A stretch of DNA of 64,000 bases from Saccopteryx bilineata (taxonomy: Eukaryota; Chordata; Mammalia; Chiroptera; Emballonuridae): contig NC_089490.1 in assembly GCF_036850765.1 (NCBI RefSeq), positions 109,437,074 through 109,501,073 of the forward strand, given 5' to 3'. The stretch's first letter is position 1. Each line of letters begins with the position of its first letter. This document shows positions 29,136 through 41,675 of the stretch, in pieces. A model generated the notes under the pieces. The model was not told the origin of the DNA and made no database searches. It saw only the letters and a list, made by a program, of their open reading frames with translations. A program made the position numbers and the translations under genes.

Positions 29136-31979
29136 CAGTGTTTCCCAACCTTTTTTTGTGCCATGCCCCACCTTAACCTTTCTAAAATTTTTATGTACCC
29201 CCCTATGTAACATACATAATTTTTAACATTAAAAAATTGATTTGTTCACTTAATAAACATAAATGATAGGTTCTAGGAAGAAATCACTATGAAATTGTTA
29301 ACAAAACACAGTAAGTAAAATTTCAAAACATATAATGAAAAACAGAAATTTAAATTCCAAATAATTTTAATACAGATTTTTCTATATTAATTTATTATTT
29401 TAATTTAGTGTGATCCTTGCGCTTGATGCTTGCTGCACAGAGATTTTATATTAGGTTCCAATTTGGTTAGCTTTAGTCTCAAGTCTCCATGTTGTGTTAT
29501 ATCCAGCCGATTTCTTTTTTTTACCAGTAAATCATTTACAGCACTAAATCCACAATCAGCTAAAAATGAAGATGGAAACGGTAGCAATAGTTTTCTTGCA
29601 CATTTGGTTGAATTTGGGTATTTGATTTCTGTTTCCTCACAAAGCCATGCCATCACTCCTTTGATATTAAATAAAGCTTTAACTGACTCATCATTTTGCA
29701 ATTCTGCGAGTTCTTCTTGATACTGCATATTTGATATATCAGACAAATCCACTAACATTGGCTGCATCATCCATGTTGGGAAATCAATTTGTTTTAAATC
29801 AGAAAATCTTTCTTTTAAATCAGCCGATAGAATATTCAAATGATTGACAATAACAAGTAAAGCGGTATCAGTTACTTCACATTTTTGGAGCCAATGAAAC
29901 TGTTTAAAGTTTTTGTTGTTAATGTTTCTGACATAACTCAATATTGGTAATGAAACCAAATATCTTTGCTTTTGCATCGACAAAAGTTTTATTTGTTCCT
30001 TGAAGTTGCTTATTTAATATATTTAGTTTTTCAAAGATATCGGCTAAATAACTCACAAATGCTTTACCATCTATTGTTAACAGATACTTCATTTCAGGTT
30101 TGTCGCTTAAAAAATCACTAAGAGTATCAAACAGTTCCATAAATCTTTTCAAACAGTTTCCTTTAGATAGCCATCTTACTTCAGTATGAAGTAAAAGTCT
30201 CACATGGTCTTCATTTTGTTCTTCACAAAATAGCTTGAAAAGACGCTCACATTTGGCACTAGCTTTAATAGCATTAACGCACTTTATTACTGTATGTAAT
30301 ACTTCATTCAGAACAGGTGAGATGTTTTTAGCTACCAAGTTTTCCCTATGAATAACACAATGCACAAGAATCATTTCTGGATTCGCATCTTTCATTAATT
30401 TTAAGCAGCCATTTTTCTTGCCCATCATATTGGGAGCATCATCTGCAGCACAAGATGTTATATTTTTCATTGGTATATCATTGACATCTAAGTAGTTTTT
30501 TAGCTTATTATATATATCTTTGGAGGTAGTGGTGCTTTCTAATCTTTTACAGAACAACATTTCTTCAGCAAAATGTCCTTTATCAATATATCTTACGTAA
30601 GTTATCAATACTGCCTCACTGTCTCTCAAAGTTGATTCATCCATTTGCAAGGATAATTTTCTTGTTTTCAGCTTTTCAATAAGTTGTTTTTCAATATCCT
30701 CACTCATTTCGTCTATTCTTCTGCTAACAGAATTGTTACTGAGTGGCATAGCTTTTACATCTTTGTCATCTTTTTCAAGAACCATTTTAAGAAATGCTGA
30801 TATTGACGGTTTTATTAAATTCTCTCCTATAGTGTGATTTTCTCCAGTTTTAGCGATGAATAAAGAAATTTGATAACTAGCCTCAAGAACACGATTATTA
30901 GTTGAAGTATGAGCAGTAAATAGAGACTTTAATGTTGTTCTTTTTTCAAAATTTTTCTTTAAAGTTTTAGAGTAACTCAAATCTGAATTAATATGAGCAC
31001 TATGTTTCACCTTCAAATGCGCCTCAAGACGACCTCGTTTCATTGATTCGTTGGTCAAGCATTGCTGGCATAAAAGACTAAAAGGAATCTGCCCATCGTG
31101 AACAGCGGGTATGAACCCAAATTTTAAATATTCCTCCGAATATTGACGAGTTTTTTTCTTGCTTGCACCACTCATTTTACTATGGGCTATAATAAAAATA
31201 AGATCAATTAAAAACTAATATTAAAATATGTGTTAAAATATATTCAATGTGACATAGAGTAAACGTATACTAAAAATTCATATTTATTTAAATGTATATA
31301 ACACATTTACTACACTACTACCGCAAATCAAAAGGTATCTATATTTTTTCCACTTGACAAAATTTTCTGGAAAGTTATGCTTCTAAAATTAAAATTGTCG
31401 TGCATGCACTATTATAGCCCCAATAATATAAAATATTAGGCTTTCTAGTCCCGATGCAAGAAGTACTTAATAAAGAGTTTAATATTGATAAAAATAAAAT
31501 CAAATACTTACCAATTATATCTATGCAATATATATATGTATATTTATTAAATCAACGAGCTTTTACAACAGTTTTGACTGACACATTTCAAATTAACACC
31601 AACTGAATGATGACACTACAGAAGTTGCGATGGGCCAATTAGGTGAGAATAACTGCGTTGTTTAGAGAGTTTTTAAAACGTCTGGGGTTCCTCGCAGCAT
31701 ACGGCACGCTCCCCGGTGAACCCAGGACAAAGTTTACTTGTCGACGCCAATCACCCAGTTGATATTTTGGTCTCATCAAACGAAATTATACTTAATAATT
31801 ATTTACCGCAATTATTTAAGAATTGCATTTTTTGTTAAATTTGGCACTGATAGCTAGCATTGCATTTAAATGGCCCGGGGCGAAAGAGTTCAAGTCCTGT
31901 CGAGTCCACTTTCAAATTGCCCCCCTTAACTATCGAATTGCCCCCCTGTGGGGCGTGGGCCCCACGTTGGGAAACACTG
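29136..31979 (-). mobile_element. Autonomous hAT transposon, nearly intact
   Basis: 2844 bp. Terminal inverted repeats CAGTGTTTCCCAAC and GTTGGGAAACACTG. Exact 8-bp TSD GTCTAGTT at 29128-29135 and 31980-31987, within an L1. It contains one transposase gene on the - strand. Subterminal regions are C-rich on the right and AT-rich on the left. Confidence 0.95.
29405..31175 (-). pseudogene. hAT transposase, ZBED5-like, one frameshift
   Basis: Cut-and-paste DNA transposase; it would bind the element ends and move them in the nucleus. Start M-S-G-A-S-K-K-K at 31175. A BED-type zinc finger uses C36, C39, H53 and H58. RNase H-like core: D179 in L-Q-M-D-E-S-T, D245/D246 in C-A-A-D-D-A-P-N, the conserved V-H-C-V-I-H-R and R-W-L-S-K-G-N-C (about 334-341). 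Frame 1 runs 418 aa to a stop at 29919. The C-terminal hAT dimerisation part continues in another frame (open from 29983, ends 29405), so a single frameshift near 29920-29940 separates them. It otherwise reads cleanly, so the insertion is recent. Closest in style to ZBED5/Buster-Charlie proteins (family knowledge). Confidence 0.9.
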
Positions 31980-32085
31980 GTCTAGTTCATCTAATATCAA
32001 TTTATGGGCATGAAATTCTTCATCATATTCTTTCATTATTCTTCTAGTTTCCACGGAATCAGTTGTAATGTCATCTCTTTCACTT

Positions 32086-32425
32086 TTTTTTTGTTGTTGT
32101 TGTTAGAGACAGAGTCAGAGAGAGGGACAGATAGGGACAGACAGACAGGAAGGGAGAGAGATGAGAAACATCAATTCTTCGTTGCAGTTCCTTAGTTGTT
32201 CACTGATTGATTTTTCATATGTGCCTTGACGGGGGGGGGGGGGGGGGGGGGCTACAGCAGACCAATGACCCTTGCTCAAGCCAGCGACCTTGGGCTCAAG
32301 CTGGTGATCCCTACTCAAACCAGATGAGCCCGCGCTCAAGCTGGCTGGCGACCTCGGGGTCTCGAGCCTGGGTCCTTCACATCCCAGTCCGACGCTCTAT
32401 CCACTGTGCCACCACCTGGTCAGGC
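32086..32425 (-). repeat. SINE type B, antisense, with 21-G run
   Basis: TSD CTCTTTCACTT on both sides. An uninterrupted G run at 32231-32251 lies just after 'gtgccttgac'. Confidence 0.93.
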
Positions 32426-33380
32426 TCTTTCACTTCTAATATTAGTTATTTGTATCTTCTCTCTTTATTCTTGATTAGGTGTTCTGTCTCAAGTTTTATC
32501 AATTTTATTGATCTTTTTAAAGAATTGGCTTTTGGTTTCATTGATTTTCTCTACTGATTTCCTGTTTTTAATTTCATTGATTTCTGCTCTGATTTTTATT
32601 ATTTATTTTCTATTTACTTTGGATTTAAAATGCTTTTCTTTTTCAAGTTTCCTGAGAATGAAGCTTATATTATTGATTCAGGTGTATCTTACTTTCTAAC
32701 ATATGCATTCAGTGCTTTAAGTTTCCCTCTAAGTACTACTTTTATTCATCTCACAAGTTTTGGTATCATATTTTATTTTCATTTAATTCAGAATATATTT
32801 TTAATTTCTCACAAGACTTGTTCTGGGGCCCATCAGTTGTTTAGAAATATGTTGTTTAATCTCCAAATATTTAGGGATTCTTATAGCTTTATTTCTGCTT
32901 TTGACTTCTAATTTAATTCCATTGTTATTTGAGAACATATTTTGATGATTTTTATTCTTTTAAATTTGTTAAAATGTGCTTTATTAATGAGGATGTCACC
33001 TGTCTTGGTGAATGTTCCATGTGAGCTTGAAAAGAATGTGTCTTCTTCTCTTACTGAATCAAGCATTCTATAAATGTCAAATAGCCCCAGTTGCTTGATG
33101 ACACTCCTCAGTCCAACTATATATGCTTACCAACTTTCTGCCTGTTGAATCTGTTCATTGATGATAGATAGGTGTTGACATAGATTGGATTTGTCTGTTT
33201 TTCCTTGCAGTTCTATCAGTTTTTGCCTCCCCCTATTTTGACTCTGTCAGGTACACACTCAGTTTGTATGTTTTCTTGGTGAACTGTCCCCTTTCTCATT
33301 ATTTATCACCCCTCTTTCTCCTTGACAGTTTACTGTTCTCTGAAATGTCTTTGTCTGAAATTAATATAGCTATTTCAGGC

Positions 33381-33780
33381 ATAAGGCCGGGTGCCATGGC
33401 CATGCATTTTAACATTGAATTCCGGCAGACAGTAAAGAAACTGTGGAGCCAGAAAATGGTGGGCCATTCTTTTTATTAGAGTCTTGCAATGGTGGACGTG
33501 CAAGCAGGCAGGGCAAACTGCTTCTCTCTTTCTCTCTCAGGACTCAAATGCAAAACAGGCCTCAGTGTAAGGGGAACCCCTTCTCAAGCAAACAGTAGTA
33601 AACAATAGCCCCTCCCAATGGCAGCAGGCAATCCACAATCTACAACCTGCCGTCTTGAGGACAAGCACCTGCAGCCTTACATAAACTATACACACATGGC
33701 GCTGCCCCATGCCCATGCACCAATCAGGCAACAAGCAAGCAAGCCTAACACACTTGTAACACACCTGTTTGCCCAAAATC
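33381..33780 (-). mobile_element. LTR-like element, antisense, in L1
   Basis: Antisense copy of the LTR family seen at 20-26 kb ('gacagtaaagaaactgtggag', 'ggtgggccattc'). L1 resumes on both sides, with CAGGC at 33376-33380 and 33780-33784. Terminal TG/CA are not conserved, so ends are approximate. Confidence 0.6.
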
Positions 33781-34518
33781 AGGCTTTTTTTAAATTTAGT
33801 TAGCATGGTACAATTTTCTCCATCCTTGACGTTTAATCAATCTGTGGCTTTATACTTAAAAGGGTTTGTTGTAGACAACATACAGCTAGATCTTATTTTT
33901 TTATCTTCTCTGAGAGTATCTTTCTTTTTATATATTTAGACCATTTACATTTAATTATTATATAATATTATATATTATATAATTATTATATAAAGTGATT
34001 AATCTCTACAGTATTTTAACTGTGTTCTATTCATTGCTACTGTTCTTTGATTCTTTTTATCATCCACTCTTTTTTCCCTCTCTGGTTTTAAATTGAGCAT
34101 TTTTATGATTCCATTTTTCCTCATCTTTTAACACATCAATTATATTTTTCAAAAGAGCATTTTAGTGTATGCCTAGAGTTTTCAATATACATTTACAACT
34201 AATCTAAGTCTTGTTTCAAATAACATCAACTGCTTGACAGGCAAAGCAGGTACCCTGTAACAGAATATTTGCAATACCTTACTCCTATCCCTTATAATAT
34301 TCCTATCATACATTTCACATATCCTTAAGCTATAATCATCAAATATATTATCCCTACTATTATCTTGAGCAAACTGATACCAATTAGGTCAGTTAAAAGT
34401 AAGAAAAATATGAGACTTTATTTTACCTTTCCCTCTTTCTTTTCAGCATTTCGGGGCAATGCTCTAACCACCTGAATACCCAGCCAGGGCCTCCCTCTTC
34501 CTTCTCAAATGTTCTTCC

Positions 34519-34835
34519 TCTTTTTTTTTTTTCTTTCTTTGAGACAGAGAGTGAGTCAGAGAGAGGGACAGACAGGAACGGAGAGATGAGAAGCATTAAT
34601 CATCAGTTCTTCATCATGCGTTGCAACACCCTAGTTGTTCACTGACCACTCCTCCACATGTGCCTTCAGCAGACCCAGCAACCCCCCGCTGGAGCCAGCG
34701 ACCCTGGGCTCAAGCCGGTGGAATCCCGCTCAAACCAGATGAGCCCGAGCTCAAGCCGGCAACCTCGGGTACTGAACCCGGGTCCCCCGCATCCCAGTCC
34801 CACGCTCCATCCACTGCGCCACCGCCTGGTCAGGC
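34519..34835 (-). repeat. SINE type B, antisense
   Basis: Target text 'gttcttcctct' on both sides. Diverged copy. Confidence 0.9.
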
Positions 34836-35143
34836 TGTTCTTCCTCTCTTTATGTAGTAGACCCAAGTTTCTAACATATATCATTTTTCTTCTCTCTGAA
34901 GAACTTCTTTTAACATTTCTTTCAAGGCAAGCCTAATAAAAAAAAACTCTCAATTTTTGTTTTTCTGGGAGATTTTTCTTTTCCTTCACTTTTGAAGGAT
35001 AATTTATCTGAATATAGAAGTCTAAGTTGGTGTCTTATTTTGGTCAACATTAAATATTTCACTCTACTCTCTTCTTGCTTGTATGGTTTCTTAGGAGAAG
35101 TCGATATAATTTTTATCCTTCCTCCTCCACAGACAAGGTTTTT

Positions 35144-35803
35144 TATGTTTTTGATAGTATGTTTATTAAAGGTGGGGCCAGTGAAAAAGGAAGGGCTTAG
35201 GAGAGAAGAAGCAACAGGGGAGAGCCTAGGCGGGGCTGCTTTGGCCTCTCTAGAAATGTTATGGGAAAGAAGTGAGCCAAGGCGGGGCTGCTGTCAGCTC
35301 ACTGAGGTCAGAGAAACAGGGACTTAGGGACAGGTTCAGGGGTTTAGCCTACAACAAGCCATCACTGCCCATTGCTCCCCTCATTGCAGTTCTCATGGCA
35401 TCCCTTAGAGCAGTGGTCCCCAACCTTTTTTGGCCCATGGACCGGTTTAATGTCAGAAAATATTTTCACAGACCGGCCTTTAGGGTGGGATGGATAAATG
35501 TATCACGTGACCGAGACAAGTGTCAAGAATGAATCTTCGACGGATGTAACAGAGGGAATGTGGTCATTTTTAAAAAATAAAACATCATTCAGACTTAAAT
35601 ATAAATAAAACGGAAATAATGTAAGTTATTTATTCTTTCTCTGCGGACCAGTACCAAATGGCCCGTGGACCGATACTGGTCCACACAGCCCAGGGGTTGG
35701 GGACCACTGCCTTAGGGTTTAGGAGATGCATGCTTGTGGAGGAAGAAGAGGAGGGAGGGAAAGGTAGGGGCATGCTCCCGGGAGGGAGAGGGCATCAGGT
35801 GAG
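35144..35803 (-). mobile_element. Retroposon related to 3592-3932, antisense, with nested hAT MITE
   Basis: The reverse complement shares 'agccccgcctaggctctcc', 'tgttgcttctt' and 'cctttaataaac' with the intronic element at 3592. It is interrupted by the MITE at 35411-35709. Ends are judged from L1 continuity and are approximate. Confidence 0.55.
35411..35709. mobile_element. hAT-type MITE (299 bp)
   Basis: Terminal inverted repeats CAGTGGTCCCCAACC and GGTTGGGGACCACTG. TSD CCTTAGAG (35403-35410) against CCTTAGGG (35710-35717). Internal 'ggcccatggaccgg' and 'ggcccgtggaccg' are subterminal inverted copies. Confidence 0.9.
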
Positions 35804-36067
35804 GCTTTGTTTATTCCCTTTGGCTTCTTTCAAGAGTTTTTCTTTGTCTTTAAATTTCTGTGGTTTGAATATAATATGCTTCAGTATAGTTTTCTTTCTT
35901 ATTTTTTATTTATCTTGCTTGGTGTTTGCTGTTGTTTGTTATGTTTTTCTTTTTAACATGACTCAAAAAGGGAATACTGTCCAATAGAAAATAAAATGTG
36001 ATGGTGTAAACAAAAAGCTTATGAAATTCCAGACATGCTCTAGCTGCCCTTAGAAATCTAGCTTATC

Positions 36068-36418
36068 GCCTGACCAGGCGGTGGTTCAGTGGATAGAGCA
36101 TCAGACTGGGATGCGGAGGACCCAGGTTCAAGACCCCAAGGTCGCCGGCTTGAGCACAAGCTCATCTGGCTTGAGCAAAAAGCTCACCAGCTTGGACCCA
36201 AGGTCGCTGGCTCGAGCAAGGGGTTACTCGGTCTGCTGAAGGCCTCCGGTCAAGGCAAATATGAGAAAGCAATCAATGAACAACTAAGGTGTCACAACGA
36301 AAAACTGATGATTGATGCTTCTCATCTCTCTTTGTTCCTGTCTGTCTGTCCCTATCTATCCCTCTCTCTGACTCTCTCTCTCTGTCCCTGTAAAAAAAAA
36401 ATAAATAAATAAATAAAA
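36068..36418 (+). repeat. SINE type B, young copy
   Basis: Exact 16-bp TSD AGAAATCTAGCTTATC at 36052-36067 and 36419-36434. Full length with an (AAAT)n tail. Confidence 0.95.
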
Positions 36419-36434
36419 AGAAATCTAGCTTATC

Positions 36435-37542
36435 TAAATCAGAGAAAACTGTCTCATTTCACACTCCAGGAATTTCAAAATGAGCACAAAATGCCTAATC
36501 TAATCTAAGCTAATTTCACTCAAAATGGAAAATTTTGGAGGATCCTAAAGAATGCACAACCAAATTTCTTAACAAAAGCTGAACTTCAACTAATCATTGC
36601 TTCCATCTTCCTAAAAAGCAACAAGCAAGTAACAGCCTCGGATCACAAAATTATCTGCAAGAACCATATTTGAAAATGGCTTTGAAGATGAAAAGCAGTG
36701 AGTGTTAAGTGCCAAGTGCTACTATTGAAGAGAGCTTCCTTCTTCTATTTCTATTCAACCTGTCAGCCAGATCACTCTGCTAATAATGCCTGACTAAGCC
36801 CATCTCCTCCCCTCTCCTACCAGCCAACTCTCAGACTGTGTAAGAGACAGGCCTGCCTGATTCCATCATTAAGGAGAGAAACTGATTGGGGAGCAAGATC
36901 ATGAAATTCTGCCATTCCCCATATGCTCAGAGTTTCATTTACCTTGATTAGGACAGCCAATTTATTAGCTATTTTCAACCAGGCTTCACATTCACTCTAA
37001 ATAGATTGAAATCAGACACAAATTGCTGCCCCAGCATAAGAAATGTTAATTTTTTACAAACAGGTTCTTACCTCAATACTGGAAAATAAGATATGTTGGG
37101 GATAATAGGCAGTCAAGAAGTAAAAGTCCAGGGCTGGCGGCAGCCTCCTGTTCCCAATAACATACTGTGTCTTCTAATTCTAACTGTCACCTCTTCACCT
37201 CCCAGTCAAAGGGCATGTATTGCTCAAGAGTTGAAGGTAAGCTAAATCAGTTGTTCAAAATAGGCATGAGAAAAACAAGACCTTTCCATGTTCTGTGCTC
37301 AAAAGAGAAAAGCCAGTCCGAGTGCAAACTAGCTGTGCACCATCCGAGAAGTTGATTTCTGGATATACTATCTACCTACAAATTATTTATGCATTTATTA
37401 ACTACTTATTTACTATAAAAAAGAATGAGGCTTTGAACACCCAACCAACTCCTTTTAGGTGTTTAAGCCATAGATATAACCACAAAGTTGTGTATAAACC
37501 AAATTTTATAAATTATAGCATTTAACAGCACGAAAGAAGTTG
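36435..37542. other. Intergenic, nothing recognised
   Basis: Unique-looking sequence with only short frames. No feature supported. Confidence 0.5.
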
Positions 37543-37548
37543 GTCTAG

Positions 37549-37972
37549 TGTTGTAGACCGTAAATGGCAAAAAGCCATTGTTAGATTCTAGGCTTAGCAA
37601 AAGGCTAAATTCTCCCCCCTCCATCTCCATATTTGGCTATGATGCTGAGTATTTGTACCCACTCTACTTGCTTCCTTGGGTTGCTGGAAGCAATATATGT
37701 GCCCTTCCTCTGACTCTGTTTCAGATGTTGGTAGATTTCACTAATGTATCCTGTTTTTGCCTTGGGAGAGTTCCTGTCTTAGCCTTGGATGTGCAACTTT
37801 GTATCAAGGTCCTTGATTTGCATATGGCTATATAATAAAGCAAACTGGGGCTATGGGGCACTTGGATACTGCCAGGCATTTTGAAGGGTCCTCCCCGTCC
37901 CATCGTTTTTGTTTTGATAAGTGTGTTTCCTTAATTCTGCACTGTTATTAGGAGCCGCACTGGTCCGTTGCA
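37549..37972 (+). mobile_element. Solo LTR, class II (betaretroviral-type)
   Basis: 424 bp beginning TGTTGTAGACC and ending CCGTTGCA, with an exact 6-bp TSD GTCTAG at 37543-37548 and 37973-37978. TATA/poly(A) region 'ggctatataataaagc' near 37826. Six-base TSDs are typical of class II ERVs. No internal viral genes remain. Confidence 0.85.
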
Positions 37973-37979
37973 GTCTAGT

Positions 37980-38525
37980 TAAGTCTAACCACCAATTATG
38001 CAAAGTCAATAAAAACACCCTAATTTATTCTGGTTAGTAAAGAACATGGGACCTGTAACCAACCCAACAGCGGGTAGAAGACCTGCATTCATACTATAAT
38101 ACAGCTATCACTTATGGACTACACTCTGGCCTTTTAACCACCACAATCAACACTGTTCTCATCTGAAAACCACAGCAACTGTTCTGAAAGCCTCCTAAAG
38201 TCACACCTCCCACTCAAACACTGCTGGGAAACTGGGTTTTCACTGACTTTCTTTGTTAAAACTAGGTGAATAGTAGGGGAGAATAATACAGCATCCACTC
38301 AAATGGAAGACTTGAAAAGGGAAATATTCACATGATCTGAGTTGGGTCCCAAAAGCTTGCATGGAGGAGGTGAGTTAGGCCCAAAATGCTCAGCTGGCTA
38401 CTCAAAACACTTAAATAAACTGCACTGAGCACTTCGGTTCGTAGCAGCGAGGGCTGACAAGAGTGTGTCTGTACTTTACAGCTAGGTGGGAGGAAGCAAA
38501 CATATTTAAGTTCGTTTATTCTTTC
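37980..38525. other. Intergenic, nothing recognised
   Basis: No supported feature. Confidence 0.5.
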
Positions 38526-38529
38526 ATAA

Positions 38530-38713
38530 CTTTTTTAAAAGATTTTATTTATTCATTTTTAGGGAAAGAGGAAAGAGAGGGGGGGGGGAAGGGAGTTGGA
38601 GCAGGAAACATCAACTCCTATATTTGCTTTGACCAAGCAAGCCCAGGATTTTGAACCAGTGACCTCATGGTTCCATGTTGACACTTGATCCACTGCGCCA
38701 CCACAGATTAGGC
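38530..38713 (-). repeat. SINE type C, antisense
   Basis: Flanked by AAGTTCGTTTA and AAGTTCATTTA. Contains a short G run. Confidence 0.9.
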
Positions 38714-38714
38714 A

Positions 38715-39344
38715 AAGTTCATTTAAAGACAATGACAAGGGCCAGAACTCCAAGCTCCAGATACTCAGTGACGCCCCCTAGAGCAAGTCCTCAGTCTGCA
38801 AACAGAGCAGCAGCCTGGAGAACTGTGACTTGTCTGTTTGATTCCAAAGCTGCCTGCTTTGCAGCTATGGTGCTATGAGAATGAACCAGGGGAGAGGCAA
38901 GCAGAGAATCAATGAAGTTGTTCCACATCCATCAGCTTTTATTTAAATGATGGCATTCAACTATTGACATCTTCTTGTCTAAAATCAGAGAAGCACACTT
39001 GGCAGGGATTAGCTACACCAGTTGTGAGTCCCTGAGGCATCTCAGAAATATCAGCTTTACTATGAACCATCACCGGCTGCATTCTGCCTAGCTTTTGTTT
39101 TGTATTTAATTAGCACAGGGACCTTGATGTTTCTCACAACAGTCTGGGCCTCACTCCTCTTCCCTTACCCTCCACTCAACTAGGAAAGCTGCTACCTAGG
39201 AAATGCCTGAATAAAGCACCAATCTCAGCTACCAACAAATAATATCTGAAACATCATCCACAAAAACAAAAATCAAAAAACCTGGAAGGGTAAGTCTCTC
39301 ACACAGCCTTTTACACACCAGAACTTTAGGCTTAGTTGTTTTTT
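38715..39344. other. Intergenic, nothing recognised
   Basis: No supported feature. Confidence 0.5.
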
Positions 39345-39515
39345 GGGGTTTTTTTTAATTTTTATTTTATTTATTCATTTTAGGAGAGAGGAGAGAGAGG
39401 CAGGGGGGAGGAGCTGGAATTATCAACTCCCATATGTGCCTTGACCAGGTTTCGAACCAGCGACCTCAGCATTTCCAGGTCGAGGCTTTATCCACTGCGC
39501 CACCACAAGTCAGGC
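39345..39515 (-). repeat. SINE type C, antisense
   Basis: Ends 'gcgccaccacaagtcagg'. Target text 'cacaccagaactttag' before and 'cacaccagaattttaa' after. Confidence 0.9.
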
Positions 39516-39519
39516 CACA

Positions 39520-39859
39520 CCAGAATTTTAAAAGCCTCTTAATTACACTAAGTGGAAAATTAAGGCTGTGAAATGCAAAGAAGATTAACACAAAATGTGC
39601 AGGACAAGGGCCGCATGGTTCAACAATCCAAATCAGGCTGACTGTCGCAGAAATCTTAGCAAATCAGCCTTAAGCCAAATAAGCAAAGGAGAATGCATTC
39701 TACAGCCTTCAACTTAAAGCTAGAATCTGAAGTCATGATTTTACATCTGTTGCTTGTTCACTAACCATTATAAGCTATGTGTTATGGAAGAGTATCATTA
39801 AAAGCAGATGTTTAACTAAGCAAGTTAATATCAACAATATTAAGACAAGTCGATAGTCA
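39520..39859. other. Intergenic, nothing recognised
   Basis: No supported feature. Confidence 0.5.
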
Positions 39860-40070
39860 GCCCTAACCGGGTAGCTCGTGGGTACAGAATCATCCTGACT
39901 CAGAGGTCATGGGTTTGAGCCCCAGTCAAGGCACATACAAGAAGCAACAATGAGTACACAACTAAGTGGAACAATAAGTCGAAGTTTCTCTTTCTCCTCT
40001 CTCTCTCCTCTCTTTCCCATCTCCTCACTCTCCTCAAATCAATGAAAAACATATATATATTTTTTTTAAG
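39860..40070 (+). repeat. VES-like SINE
   Basis: Starts 'gccctaaccgggtagctcg', continues 'cacatacaagaagcaac' and 'aagtggaacaataagtcga', then CT-rich. This is the bat VES layout, older than types A-C here. Confidence 0.8.
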
Positions 40071-40074
40071 TAGA

Positions 40075-41335
40075 TTGTCTGGAACGGTAAACATTTGCCC
40101 TCAGGATTTACCGTTGTCCTCATGACCTCCATTCCCCCATTTGCACAGGTGCAGGTGAACTATTATCTGTAGATACACTCTCCTCTTCCTCTCAGAATCT
40201 CCATTCCAGGATGCCTCCTTCCCACTTCTCTGCCCTCAGAAAGGCAAATCCAGTTTCTTCCCTGCAGAAAATACTTCAGGAATCTAACCTAAGTATTGGC
40301 AGTGTGCTCTTTCTTCCATCTCCCTTGATGTTTCCTGTCCCTATCTCCAATCATTTTGTGGAACATTCTGCAAGCTCTCTGTAATACTCAAGAAGCAATG
40401 CACCTCTTTCAGACAGAGCAACTAGAAAGCTGTTTAGAAGTCTTTTAATCTGTCTTTTCAATTGAAAAACTCCAACCTATGCTATGCAACAAGAAGTATC
40501 CATTCATCTATATCAAACGACAAATCAACTTTTCTGAAGCAAACCAAGTGTTTTTCCTTAGTACATAAACAAAATGACCAATACTAAGTATATAACATTA
40601 AAAGAATAATAATAACCCAGAGGAAAACATCCTCTCCAATATGGAGAGGGGAAAAAAAAGAGAAAAATACAATAACTTCAAGCACAAATGCTTCATATGT
40701 AACTGTTAAGCATGTACCTTATACAAGTCAGATTTTTTTTCTCTAACAAAAAGACAGCTTATTTGTCATGAAGCTGTAAAAGTAAACATGGCTTCTACAT
40801 TTAAAAGCAGGTTTTTAAGATGTATTTGTATCAAGCAAGAATTCTATCCTGCCATTTGTCAGGAAAAATCAAAAACGGGAAGTTGAAGATTGAAGGAAAG
40901 TGACTTAGCCAAGGTCACACAAAACACTCTGAGCTACTGGTTCACTCTAACCATAAGACTATAGTTTATCTACCCCATGCTTAGTGCACTTTCTCAAAAA
41001 ATGCCAAAACCAATTTCTATAAAAAATCAACTACTTCAGTTTGGCAAAACTTGATATTTTCTCCCATGCTTTAAAGGAAGTAAAATTAATTTCTGCTCAT
41101 ATAAACATCTGAATTGCCAGCTTCAAGCTTCACCAGGGGAGGAGTTTAAAACCAGCTAATGAGCCCAAAGAGGGCAGTGCTTCGTTAGGTCTCCCATTAA
41201 GAGCAGCTTCTTAAAAAATAATAGTAATAATAATAAATAAATAAATAAAAATAAAATGGAGGCTATGAATTGTTAAAAAAAGAAAAAAAGAGCAGCTTCT
41301 AGAGTCCATCTACCATTTTCTACAAGATAAGAATA
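40075..41335. other. Intergenic; one short MIR relic only
   Basis: A reversed MIR piece ('agtgacttagccaaggtcacaca') at about 40895-40960 and an (AAT)n run near 41219-41252. Otherwise nothing recognised. Confidence 0.5.
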
Positions 41336-41336
41336 T

Positions 41337-41674
41337 GCCTGACCAGGAGGTGGTGCAGTGGATAGAGCGTGGGACTGGGACGCAGGGGATCTAGGTTTGA
41401 AACACCCCCTACCCCGGTTGCCACCTTGAGCGTGGGCTCATCTGGTTTGAGCAAGGGTCACCAGCTTGAAGCCAAGGTCGCTGGCTTGAACAAGGGGTCA
41501 CTCGGTCCGCTGTACCACCCCCCACCCCCCACCCACCTCTGGTCAAGACACATATGAGAAGGCAATCAATGAACTAAGGTGCCACACGAAGAACTGATGC
41601 TTCTCACCTCTCTCCCTTCCTGTCTGTACATATCTGTGCCTGTCTATGTCTGTCTCTATAAAAAATAAAATAAA
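41337..41674 (+). repeat. SINE type B
   Basis: Starts GCCTGACCAGGAGGTGGTGC. Diverged, A-rich tail. Confidence 0.9.
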
Positions 41675-41675
41675 A

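Larger units (their letters stand above)
28312..36000 (-). mobile_element. Long antisense L1, about 3 kb, split by five later insertions
   Basis: Antisense ORF2 text recurs between insertions ('tgttaaataggaatggtta', 'cttctagtttccacgg', 'aaaatgtgctttattaatg', 'gtttgttgtagacaacata', 'tcaatatacatttacaacta'). Insertions: hAT 29136-31979, SINE B 32086-32425, LTR about 33381-33780, SINE B 34519-34835, retroposon about 35144-35803. Many stops; inactive. Confidence 0.8.
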
